Part shown: positions 14,559 through 20,816 of the stretch, piece after piece
Position numbering within the stretch: position 1 is the first letter of the stretch
Layout of the letters: every line of letters begins with the position of its first letter
Assembly: GCA_002499455.1 (NCBI GenBank)
Contig: DALN01000038.1
Span: forward strand, 1-25,541
DNA from: Methanoculleus sp. UBA77
GTDB taxonomy: Archaea; Halobacteriota; Methanomicrobia; Methanomicrobiales; Methanoculleaceae
DNA length: 25,541 bases
Direction: 5' to 3'
Notes under the pieces: model-generated
The model's input: only the letters and a program-made list of their open reading frames with translations
Database searches by the model: none
What the model was told of the DNA's origin: nothing
Translations under genes and position numbers: made by a program

Positions 14559-14758
14559 GCGTTCCTCCGCTCGTTCTGTTCGGTCCGGATGCGCGCGATC
14601 GTTCTCCTGACCTCGCGAATCCTCCCGGGGTTCTCAGTGGCACCGCCGGCGCTGACCTTCCCCCGCTCCTGGATCAGTTCGAGGGAAAGTTTCTGCTCCT
14701 GCTCGACAAGTTCGGTGTCGGAGAGCTGCTTCACTTCCTTTGCACGAAAGATTGCCAT
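14555..14758 (-). CDS. rpl29: 50S ribosomal protein uL29
   Basis: This 67-residue two-helix protein lies at the tunnel exit, where it contributes to docking of targeting factors. Marks are FRAKEVKQLSDTELVEQEQKLSLELIQERGKVSAGGATENPGRIREVRRTIARIRTEQNER. The start codon follows the S3 stop with no gap, and its stop overlaps the Rpp29 start. Confidence 0.96.
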   Translation of the reverse strand: MAIFRAKEVKQLSDTELVEQEQKLSLELIQERGKVSAGGATENPGRIREVRRTIARIRTEQNERRNA

Positions 14759-15460
14759 TTATCTCTCCTCCATGTATTCCTCACCGGGAATCTCCTCGAA
14801 CTCTTCTTCAAACTCCTCGCCGACCTCTTCAGGCTCCGGGATCTCGGCCGGTGCCTTCTTCGGTTCGGGTGCGAGGGTCTCGAAGGTGTCGGGCAGCTTC
14901 GCATCCGGCGGGACGATCTTGACCTGGACACCGATGGTGCCGAGTTTCTTGATCGCGATCGCGTAGCCCTTCTCGACGATCGTCTCGCTGGGCTCGCCGG
15001 AGTGCTTGACATACCCTTCGGTGAACTTCTGGGTCCGCGCCCGGGCGCCGGTCAGCTTCCCGGCGATGATGACTTCACAGCCGAGAGCACCGGAGTCCAT
15101 CACACGGCGGATCGTGCTCTGTCCGGCCTTCCTGAAGTACCAGCCGCGCTCGAGAGCGTTCGCCAGCCGCTCAGCCATGATCTGGGCGTTGAAGTTGGGG
15201 TTCTGGACCTGCTGGACTTCCACCTGCGGAGACTCGATCTCGTAGGTCGTGGCGAGGTCCTGCGTGAGCTGCCGGACCTGCTTGCCGCCCTTCCCGATAA
15301 CGATACCGGGCTTCTCGGCAAAGATGGTCACCTGGGTGCCGAGCGGCGTCCGGGTGATGTCCATGCCGCCGTAGCCTGCGCGCTTGAGTTCTCTCGTGAG
15401 GAACTTCTCGACGCAGACCTTGCGCACACCGTCAGTGATAAATTTCTTCTCTATTGCCAT
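14759..15460 (-). CDS. rps3: 30S ribosomal protein uS3 with acidic tail
   Basis: This 233-residue protein at the mRNA entry site has a KH type II domain carrying GKGG at 56-59 (PGIVIGKGGKQVRQL). The C-terminal domain has GWYFRKAGQSTIRRVMDSGALGCEVIIAGKLTGARARTQKFTEGYVKHSGEP. After the conserved core (ends about 195) is a Pro/Lys linker, then a very acidic tail (about 205-233) dominated by Glu (PEEVGEEFEEEFEEIPGEE). Such tails are variable among archaea. The start overlaps the L22 stop as TAATG. Confidence 0.97.
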   Translation of the reverse strand: MAIEKKFITDGVRKVCVEKFLTRELKRAGYGGMDITRTPLGTQVTIFAEKPGIVIGKGGKQVRQLTQDLATTYEIESPQVEVQQVQNPNFNAQIMAERLANALERGWYFRKAGQSTIRRVMDSGALGCEVIIAGKLTGARARTQKFTEGYVKHSGEPSETIVEKGYAIAIKKLGTIGVQVKIVPPDAKLPDTFETLAPEPKKAPAEIPEPEEVGEEFEEEFEEIPGEEYMEER

Positions 15461-15921
15461 TACGCCACCTCGGTCACAACGATCTCGATGTTGACGGTCT
15501 CCCTGCGTTTCGGAGTGGCGCGGCCCATTGCACGCGGGAAGAACGCCCGGAGGCCACGGCCCGCGTTCGCGGCAACGTGGTCGATCCGGAGTTTGCCGAC
15601 ATCAAGGCCGATGTACTCGGCGTTCTTCTCGACCGAGTCGAGCAGCCTGATGTAGGCTTCTGCGGCCTTGACCGGGTACCGGCCTGCGGCCCACTTCTGA
15701 AGGCCACGCTTGTGGGCGACGTTCCGGTTGAACCGCTTGAAGGGGATGGCCTTCTTGAGCGCCACCACATCGGCAAGGTATGCCTTTGCCTCGACAGTGG
15801 TCATGTTCCGGATGAACCTGGCAATCTCGATCGAGTGCTTGGGAGAGACAGGAAGCTCGTTCGCCTTTGCGCGAGCGACATTCTCGCCCTCAATCTTTGC
15901 TGAATACTCTGTTCGTGCCAT
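15460..15921 (-). CDS. rpl22: 50S ribosomal protein uL22
   Basis: This 153-residue protein lines the nascent-peptide tunnel. Family marks are ARTEYSAKIEGENVARAKANELPVSPKHSIEIARFIRNMT, KAIPFKRFNRNVAHKRG, the YPVKAAEAYIRLLDSVEKNAEYIGLD segment, and RAFFPRAMGRATPKRRETVNIEIVV. Three in-frame starts lie close together (GTG 15930, ATG 15927 overlapping the S19 stop as TGATG, ATG 15921). I prefer 15921 because MARTEYS is the usual family start, but 15927 is close in merit. Confidence 0.95.
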   Translation of the reverse strand: MARTEYSAKIEGENVARAKANELPVSPKHSIEIARFIRNMTTVEAKAYLADVVALKKAIPFKRFNRNVAHKRGLQKWAAGRYPVKAAEAYIRLLDSVEKNAEYIGLDVGKLRIDHVAANAGRGLRAFFPRAMGRATPKRRETVNIEIVVTEVA

Positions 15922-15926
15922 AGCCA

Positions 15927-16340
15927 TCACTTCAGCGGTACGTACTTACTCGACCGGGTCGCACCGATACCGGCGCTGCCGTGGGAAACCTTCCTGCGGG
16001 TCAGTGCAAACTCACCAAGGTAGTGGAAGACTGCCTCGGGCTGGATCTCCACTTTCTGGAACTCCTTCCCGTTGTGGATCTCGATCGTCTTTCCAACCAT
16101 CTCGGGCATGATGATCATGTCACGCAGATGGGTGCGGATGTTGTCGTCTCCCGACCGGACGTCAGCGAGGAGTTTCTCGTGCTCCCGGGAGAGGCCGCGG
16201 TCGAATTTCCTGCGTGCCCGGGCCGGCATGAGCGGCAGCAGCTCGGAGAGAGCCATCTGCTGCAGATCCTCAACGGAGTAGCCGTGGTAGGTGAACTCCT
16301 CACGCCGCCGCGGCATTCGCTTCTGTGTCTTCTTTGCCAT
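15927..16340 (-). CDS. rps19: 30S ribosomal protein uS19
   Basis: This 137-residue protein of the small-subunit head has an archaeal/eukaryotic N-terminal extension (MPRRREEFTYHGYSVEDLQQMALSELLPLMPARARRKFDRGLS). The conserved core is MVGKTIEIHNGKEFQKVEIQPEAVFHYLGEFALTRRKVSHGSAGIGATRSSKYVPLK. It begins ten bases after L2, and its stop overlaps a possible L22 start. Confidence 0.97.
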   Translation of the reverse strand: MAKKTQKRMPRRREEFTYHGYSVEDLQQMALSELLPLMPARARRKFDRGLSREHEKLLADVRSGDDNIRTHLRDMIIMPEMVGKTIEIHNGKEFQKVEIQPEAVFHYLGEFALTRRKVSHGSAGIGATRSSKYVPLK

Positions 16341-16350
16341 GCTTCACCCC

Positions 16351-17070
16351 TCACTTCTTCCACTTGCCGGTTCTCCGTGCGGCAATATGCCCGACCTTCC
16401 GTCCAGGGGACGTGCCGTGGGATACGGTCTTCGGGCGCCCGCAGTGCTGGTGCCCACCGCCGCCGAACGGGTGGTCGATGACGTTCATGCAGACACCCTT
16501 GACGCGGGGCCACCGCTCGGCGGAGGACCTGACGTGGAAAGCCTTCTTTCCTGCCTTGACGAACGGTTTCTCGCCCCGTCCGCCGCCGGCAACGATACCG
16601 ACGGTTGCCATACAGACACCGTTGAACCACTTGTTCTTGCCGCTCGGCATCCTGATGCCGACCCTGCCGTCCTCGGCCTTGCCGATGACAAGGGCCTGGA
16701 CACCGCTCGACCGGACGAACTTGCCGCCGTCGTTGGGCCGGGCCTCGACGTTGCAGACGTATGCACCGACCGGGATCTCGCGGAGCGGCAGGGTGTTTCC
16801 GTTCTTCACGGCACCGCCGGGTCCCCACGAGACCTGGTCGCCGACACCGAGACCTTCGGTGGCAAGCATGTAGACCTTCTCGCCGCTCTCGAGTTTGACG
16901 AGAGCGATCGGTGCGTGGCGGGCCGGATCGTGCTCGATATCCACGACATTTCCGGAGACCAGAGTGGTGTTTGTTCCCAGGTGCTTCAGCTCGGCCTTAT
17001 ACCGGTGCGACGGTGCACGGTAAGACGGGCCGCCCTTACCGCGGCTCTGTGCTATAATTCGGTGTGCCAT
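16351..17070 (-). CDS. rpl2: 50S ribosomal protein uL2
   Basis: This 239-residue primary 23S rRNA-binding protein lies near the peptidyl-transferase centre. Marks are the archaeal N-terminus AHRIIAQSRGKGGPSYRAPSHRYKA, the VYMLATEGLGVGDQVSWG and GNTLPLREIPVGAYVCNVEARPNDGGKFVRSSG segments, and the functionally important C-terminal loop GVCMNVIDHPFGGGGHQHCGRPKTVSHGTSPGRKVG with its conserved His. The ATG at 17070 has AGGTGA about seven bases upstream. A GTG two codons earlier is rejected. Confidence 0.97.
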   Translation of the reverse strand: MAHRIIAQSRGKGGPSYRAPSHRYKAELKHLGTNTTLVSGNVVDIEHDPARHAPIALVKLESGEKVYMLATEGLGVGDQVSWGPGGAVKNGNTLPLREIPVGAYVCNVEARPNDGGKFVRSSGVQALVIGKAEDGRVGIRMPSGKNKWFNGVCMATVGIVAGGGRGEKPFVKAGKKAFHVRSSAERWPRVKGVCMNVIDHPFGGGGHQHCGRPKTVSHGTSPGRKVGHIAARRTGKWKK

Positions 17071-17081
17071 CGTCACTCACC

Positions 17082-17330
17082 TTACATTATCCCCAGCCGG
17101 CTGAGGATCTCTTCAGCCGCCTTCTCGTCGGCAAACTTTACAATGGCCTTCTTCTCGCCCTTCATGGTCATCATGGTGCGGACCTCGGCCACTTCCTGCT
17201 CAAAGAGGGACTCCAGCTCGCGCTTGATCTCCGGCTTGGTGGCGTTCCTCTGGACGATGAACTGGAGTTTGTTCTCGCCCTCAAGCATCATCGTTGCCTT
17301 TTCAGTAACGAACGGGTATTTCAGTATCAT
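17082..17330 (-). CDS. rpl23: 50S ribosomal protein uL23
   Basis: This 82-residue protein at the tunnel exit is the docking site for signal recognition particle and the Sec channel. Marks are YPFVTEKATMMLEGENKLQFIVQRNATKPEIKRELESLF, EVRTMMTMKGEKKAIVKFADEKAAEEILSRLGIM. Length is that of the compact archaeal form. The start overlaps the L4 stop as ATGA. Confidence 0.97.
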   Translation of the reverse strand: MILKYPFVTEKATMMLEGENKLQFIVQRNATKPEIKRELESLFEQEVAEVRTMMTMKGEKKAIVKFADEKAAEEILSRLGIM

Positions 17331-18082
17331 GAGAGCTCCTCCAGCCTCCTGATTGCAGACTCCGTCCAGACCGTCAGGCGTCCTGCCTGCGTGCCGGGTG
17401 CGAGCAGTTCGGTGTTCAGCTGGTCGACCGCAACGGCATCGACGCCGGCGAGGTTCCGGGCTGCCCGGAGAGGTTCGCTCCCCGTGACGATGAGAACGCT
17501 CTTGCGCTGCTTGTAGCGGCGGCCACGCATGGTTCCGCGCCCTGCACGGACCTTCTTGCTGCCCTTCGCGCGCTCGACGTCGGCATAGACACCGAGAGCC
17601 GTGAGTGCGGCGATGACGTCGCCCGTCCGGGTGACTTCCTCGAACCGGTCCTCAAAGACCAGGGGGAGGCTGCCCGCGACCTCGAAGAGGTGCCCGCGTC
17701 CCTGGACGAGTTCAGCAGATATGCTGGCTGCAACAGCGGACCGGAAAGCCTTCCTCTTCTCCTTGCGGTTGATCTCCTTGACGAGGATCTTCTCGACCTT
17801 CGGGGGGTGCGCTGCACGTCCGCCGGTTGCCTGGGGTACCCGGGCCACTCTGCTGCCGTTCTTCAGACGGGGAACCTGAGCGACGCCCCGCCCGCTGCCC
17901 CAGGACTCTGCCGAGGTGCGGATGCCGGCGTAGGGGTCGGTGCCGTGCGGCTGGAACCGGGTGCTCTGGAGCGCGAGGACTGCCCGCTTAATCAGGTCGG
18001 GCCTGTACTCTTCAGTAAAGATTTCCGGGAGATCGATCTCGTGTGCGACCTCGCCTGTCAGTGTTCGAACCTGTGCCTTCAT
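17327..18082 (-). CDS. rpl4: 50S ribosomal protein uL4
   Basis: This 251-residue archaeal/eukaryotic type (L4e) protein extends a loop into the exit tunnel. Marks are the N-terminal VRTLTGEVAHEIDLPEIFTEEYRPDLIKRAVLALQS, the basic tunnel loop region (WGSGRGVAQVPRLKNGSRVARVPQATGGRAAHPPK), and the C-terminal VRAGRGTMRGRRYKQRKSVLIV and GVDAVAVDQLNTELLAPGTQAGRLTVWTESAIRRLEEL. In bacteria L4 represses its own operon; no equivalent site can be asserted here. It lies six bases after L3. Confidence 0.97.
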   Translation of the reverse strand: MKAQVRTLTGEVAHEIDLPEIFTEEYRPDLIKRAVLALQSTRFQPHGTDPYAGIRTSAESWGSGRGVAQVPRLKNGSRVARVPQATGGRAAHPPKVEKILVKEINRKEKRKAFRSAVAASISAELVQGRGHLFEVAGSLPLVFEDRFEEVTRTGDVIAALTALGVYADVERAKGSKKVRAGRGTMRGRRYKQRKSVLIVTGSEPLRAARNLAGVDAVAVDQLNTELLAPGTQAGRLTVWTESAIRRLEELS

Positions 18083-18088
18083 CGCTGC

Positions 18089-19102
18089 TCACCCCTGCAT
18101 GCTCTGCGTGCTGACGAAGTTGATCGTCGGGACGCGGACGGTGTGTTCACCCTGCCGTATTGCGGGCCGGATCCGGATCAGCCGCTTGTTCGGGCCGGGG
18201 ACGGAACCCTTGATCAGCACGTAGGGACCGCGCACAAGACCGTAGTGCAGGAACCCGCCTGCCGGCGTGATCTCGTCGCCGTTGGTGCCGATCTTCAATA
18301 TGCGCTTGTTGAACTCGGTGCGCTGCTGGTAACCCATCTGGCCCATCTGGGGCACCTGCCACCTGACATGGTGGGGGTTCCACGGACCGAGGTTGCCGAT
18401 GTGGCGCTTCTTGCCGCCGCGGGAGTGTTTCCGCTTCCGGACCTGAACGCCCCAGCGCTTGACGGGACCCTCCGTGCCCTTACCGGTGGTGACCGCGGTC
18501 ACGTCGACGTACTCGCCGACTTCGAGGTTTCCGGTCAACTCGATCTCTTTCCCGAGAATTCCGGCTGCATACTCGATCTGCTCTTCGAGGCTTCCGCCGG
18601 CGATCCGCATCTCCATCAGGTCGGGGACCTTCTTCGGGACACCGGTGAGTTCTGCGGGCCGGGTGTAGGTCAGGGCGTAGAGCTCTGCGACCTTGCCTTC
18701 GCCGATTGCGCCCCGGATAGCGAGAAGAGCCGCGTTGGTGTCGTGGTTCTTCGGAACGTTGATGCGACGGGACAACTCCTCGTCGAGATCTGTCGTCCAG
18801 GCCTCGGTCAGCGCGTGCTTACCGTAGGTATCCTCGCTGTATGCGCGCACACCAGCCACTCTCATGGGCGGGATCTCGATCACGGTCACCGGCACCATCA
18901 CGTCCCGGCCTTCGGTGGGACTGCTCTTGTGGTCATCCACCATGATGACGTGGGTCATCCCCACCTTGTACCCTGCAAATCCCTGCACAGCCGGTGCTCC
19001 CGTGTACTCCGGCCATGAGCCGTAGCGGGGAATCGGGCTCTTTGCCCGTTTTCTGGGGCTGTACGCAAGAGATCCTCTGCGTGGCCTGTGAATGTTCGCC
19101 AT
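18089..19102 (-). CDS. rpl3: 50S ribosomal protein uL3
   Basis: This 337-residue archaeal/eukaryotic-size L3 is an early 23S rRNA-binding protein whose loop reaches the peptidyl-transferase centre. Marks are HRPRRGSLAYSPRKRAKSPIPRYGSWPEYTGAPAVQGFAGYKVGMTHVIMVDD and the conserved glycine-rich loop GGKKRHIGNLGPWNPHHVRWQVPQMGQMGYQQRTEFNKRI, then GPYVLIKGSVPGPNKRLIRIRPAIR near the end. It is the first gene of the superoperon. Its ATG has only a weak ribosome binding site (AAGG about 12 bases upstream). The nearest strong TATA box lies about 620 bases upstream. Confidence 0.97.
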   Translation of the reverse strand: MANIHRPRRGSLAYSPRKRAKSPIPRYGSWPEYTGAPAVQGFAGYKVGMTHVIMVDDHKSSPTEGRDVMVPVTVIEIPPMRVAGVRAYSEDTYGKHALTEAWTTDLDEELSRRINVPKNHDTNAALLAIRGAIGEGKVAELYALTYTRPAELTGVPKKVPDLMEMRIAGGSLEEQIEYAAGILGKEIELTGNLEVGEYVDVTAVTTGKGTEGPVKRWGVQVRKRKHSRGGKKRHIGNLGPWNPHHVRWQVPQMGQMGYQQRTEFNKRILKIGTNGDEITPAGGFLHYGLVRGPYVLIKGSVPGPNKRLIRIRPAIRQGEHTVRVPTINFVSTQSMQG

Positions 19103-19724
19103 GTTTCAATCAACCCTTCATGCATTGTAGTCTGATGCACCGGCTGCAGACTGTTGCAGAGCGGTGCATACGCCGAATCGCATGCCGGCTGCACCGGCAC
19201 ATTCGGTCTTCTGGCGAACCCGTAAGGGGCGGGATATCGAACGCCACGCCCAGAAGGCATGGCGCAAGGGAAACAGTTGATGGAAGCAGCGCGAGCAGGG
19301 AGAAGGAGGAGATCAGTCTCCCCTCATCTTCTCCGATCGCTCTCTTCGCCGCCGCCCGGGTGTGCCACCCGAGTAGGTTCCAGTCGTCGCCAATAGATCC
19401 TGACTCTTTGACGCTTCCGGGAAGAGTTCTCCCGGAACCGGGCGCGCTGCACGTGCGTTGGCCCAGCGTCTCGATCAGATCCAGCTCCTGTCATCCCGTT
19501 GTGACGAGCACAACTCCGTATCGACATCGGCCCTCCGTGAGGAGGGTTCGGCCTTCACTCTGTCTGGTACCCGCTCTGTCCGTGTCGCCCCGCCGCGGGT
19601 CTCTGATCCGCATTTTCAGCGGAACCAGAGAGATATCGGGAAACAGAGGCCACATAGGAGCCTGCTATCCCCCGGATCCGGACGGGGCAGTACAGAGCGG
19701 TTTCTTAAACATTGCTGAAAATGA

Positions 19725-19734
19725 GATATAAATC
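19725..19734 (-). promoter_or_regulatory. TATA box upstream of the structured region and L3
   Basis: On the minus strand this reads GATTTATATC, a near-consensus archaeal TATA element. It predicts a leftward start near 19700-19705, which is where the outer arm of the long-range stem (19692-19700) begins. On the plus strand the same AT island (AGATATAAATCT, 19724-19735) is nearly symmetric and could also serve a rightward start near 19755. Confidence 0.55.
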
Positions 19735-19773
19735 TTATTATTGGACTCTCCAGGTGTTTCGCAGGAGGGGTAT

Positions 19774-19839
19774 ATGCTGCGGGTACGGCACCGGCCCGGC
19801 AGCCTGAAGGGCTGCATGGATGAACAAAGGGCTGCATAA
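19774..19839 (+). CDS. Possible 21-codon small ORF with strong ribosome binding site
   Basis: ATG at 19774 follows AGGAGGGG (19763-19770) at ideal spacing. The frame encodes MLRVRHRPGSLKGCMDEQRAA and ends in TAA. A TATA-like island lies about 45 bases upstream of the ATG, so promoter, leader and ribosome binding site are all in place. The peptide is basic and resembles nothing I know. Its second half contains two copies of AAGGGCTGCAT (19807-19817 and 19827-19837), the second running into the stop codon. A chance match in a gene-free spacer remains quite possible. Confidence 0.25.
   Translation: MLRVRHRPGSLKGCMDEQRAA
19807..19837. repeat. Direct repeat AAGGGCTGCAT, two copies
   Basis: The eleven-base unit occurs at 19807-19817 and 19827-19837, twenty bases apart start to start, about two helical turns. 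That spacing would suit a protein binding the same face of DNA twice, but no known site matches. A six-pair hairpin, CAGGGA/TCCCTG, follows at 19861-19878. Confidence 0.4.
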
Positions 19840-19933
19840 GACCCATTGCAGGTAGCACGACAGGGAAACCACTCCCTGCAGAGCTCAGGCACCCGGAGAT
19901 GAGGCCCACACGTGCGCGCGCTTCGCGACCCCA

Positions 19934-20338
19934 TCACCCGAAGTACAGGTCGCCGTCTTCGTTGATGTAGACCTCAACATCCTCGCGAACCTGTCTGCCC
20001 CTGAACCGGTCGGGGTTCGTATCTCTGAGCCTGTTGATGAGTGTTATCGTATCGTACTTGACTTTCAGCCCCACCTTCTCGGCTTCGCTGTAGATGAGCT
20101 CAGGAGCCTTGAGAAGGTCGAGACCACCCTGGAGCGTGCAGAGGTGCACGGCGTCGAGCGTGTAGAGGAACTCGAGCGTCTCGCGCGCGCGAGAGATGTT
20201 CTCGAGAGCAGCCTTCTCGATGGTGCAGACGTTCGCTTTTGAGGTGTGGATGATCTCTGCTATCTGTTGCTGTGTCAGCCCTTTCTTCCGGTAGCGTAGC
20301 ACTTCTTTCTGGCGATCGGTAAGCAGACCTTGTTTCAT
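19934..20338 (-). CDS. tfx: Tfx-family DNA-binding transcriptional regulator
   Basis: This 134-residue protein belongs to the archaeal Tfx family. The N-terminal helix-turn-helix spans about residues 7-45: LTDRQKEVLRYRKKGLTQQQIAEIIHTSKANVCTIEKAA. The C-terminal domain (about 55-134) contains GGLDLLKAPELIYSEAEKVGLKVKYDTITLINRLRD and the acidic end DVEVYINEDGDLYFG, both typical. The founding member in Methanothermobacter binds near the molybdenum formylmethanofuran dehydrogenase operon. Here the gene is divergent from mtd, another C1-pathway gene, with about 480 bases between them. The ATG at 20338 is preferred over the preceding TTG. A TATA element about 26 bases upstream implies a leaderless message. 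A 16-base perfect palindrome lies inside the gene (20179-20194). Confidence 0.88.
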   Translation of the reverse strand: MKQGLLTDRQKEVLRYRKKGLTQQQIAEIIHTSKANVCTIEKAALENISRARETLEFLYTLDAVHLCTLQGGLDLLKAPELIYSEAEKVGLKVKYDTITLINRLRDTNPDRFRGRQVREDVEVYINEDGDLYFG

Positions 20339-20360
20339 CAACCATATATTGGCATGTGAA

Positions 20361-20368
20361 ATTTAAAC
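20361..20368 (-). promoter_or_regulatory. TATA box of tfx
   Basis: On the minus strand this reads GTTTAAAT, about 26 bases upstream of the ATG at 20338. Transcription would start at or within a few bases of the start codon, matching the lack of a ribosome binding site. Confidence 0.45.
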
Positions 20369-20760
20369 ACTTTTCCTTAACCACCTGCGGAACCCGATAA
20401 GTACACCGCATAAACTCCAGAAGAGCCTGAGGCCTGCAGATGGCAGAAACGCCACTGCGCGGGCTATCAGGCCATTGAACCATGACTGCCCGGCATGGCT
20501 CCCCCCACAGGTGGCCTCGCGGCAGGCGGCCGCCGGACAACCAGAGTTTAAAAGGTCCGGAGAGTTTCGGGAACGGTGTTCGGGCACCGGGAGGTCACGC
20601 TGCGGCCGGCCGAAAGAGAGAATTTTACGGATGATTCCTGTTTTACCCATCAAGGGCGCGAGATCTGTCCGATAGGAGTATGAGTATATGCCTACCAGGC
20701 CAGGTGAGTATCCGCTTCCGGCAACGGTGTTTTGGGAGAACATCCAGGGCATTTCAAAAC
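20369..20760. other. tfx-mtd intergenic region
   Basis: No gene is confidently visible in these nearly 400 bases. A leftward open frame (20363-20752) has one unusual feature: its last 45 or so codons encode a hydrophobic stretch followed by a basic end (LRLFWSLCGVLIGFRRWLRKSV), as in a membrane-protein tail, but its stop codon lies in the tfx TATA box and its upstream part looks random. On the plus strand a TATA-like TTTAAAAG (20548-20555) is followed by the small hairpin CGGTG-TTCGGG-CACCG (20573-20588). Neither is assigned a function. Confidence 0.3.
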
Positions 20761-20761
20761 G

Positions 20762-20769
20762 TTTATATG
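20762..20769 (+). promoter_or_regulatory. TATA box of mtd
   Basis: TTTATATG, preceded by an A-rich BRE-like stretch (TCAAAACG), is the clearest promoter in the window. It predicts a transcript start near 20788-20792 and a leader of about 27 bases that carries the GAGGTG ribosome binding site (20805-20810). Confidence 0.7.
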
Positions 20770-20778
20770 AGAATTTGG

Positions 20779-20789
20779 CGATACTATCG
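20779..20789. promoter_or_regulatory. Palindrome at the predicted mtd transcript start
   Basis: CGATA-C-TATCG is a perfect dyad of five-base arms around one base. It overlaps the position where the TATA box predicts transcription to begin, a typical place for an archaeal repressor to bind. The neighbouring Tfx regulator is a natural candidate, but I know no established Tfx motif to compare with. Confidence 0.35.
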
Positions 20790-20816
20790 TGTTCTCAACA
20801 TTGAGAGGTGTTAAAA

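Larger units (their letters stand above)
19103..19933. other. 830-base gene-free region with dense inverted repeats
   Basis: No frame here gives a protein I can recognise; every open frame has the look of GC-driven shadow. The segment 19357-19700 holds seven perfect dyads: CGGGTG/CACCCG (19357-19371), an eight-pair stem TTCCGGGA/TCCCGGAA (19415-19437), GTTGTG/CACAAC (19498-19514), CCCTCC-GTGA-GGAGGG (19531-19546), a two-part hairpin TCTCTG..TCCGC / GCGGA..CAGAGA (19600-19631), and two long-range arms, CCGCTCTGT/ACAGAGCGG (19571-19579 with 19692-19700) stacked on GCCCCG/CGGGGC (19587-19592 with 19683-19688). Nearer L3, CCGGCTGCA occurs at 19140-19148 and 19185-19193. The layout suggests a structured RNA or long leader of the L3 operon. 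I could not match it to RNase P RNA or SRP RNA. Confidence 0.5.

Noticed and set aside
17690..19018. 442-codon rightward open frame opposite L4 and L3
   Set aside because: It is antisense to two unmistakable ribosomal proteins and crosses their junction; composition is that of a shadow.
19103..19933. RNase P RNA or SRP RNA as the identity of the structured spacer
   Set aside because: I could not find the conserved RNase P core words or the SRP helix 8 GGAAG/AGCAG signature on either strand. A covariance-model search would settle this.
20179..20194. 16-base perfect palindrome (alternating CG) inside tfx
   Set aside because: It is coding sequence for an Arg/Glu-rich stretch; the palindrome follows from codon choice and needs no regulatory explanation, though it could form Z-DNA.
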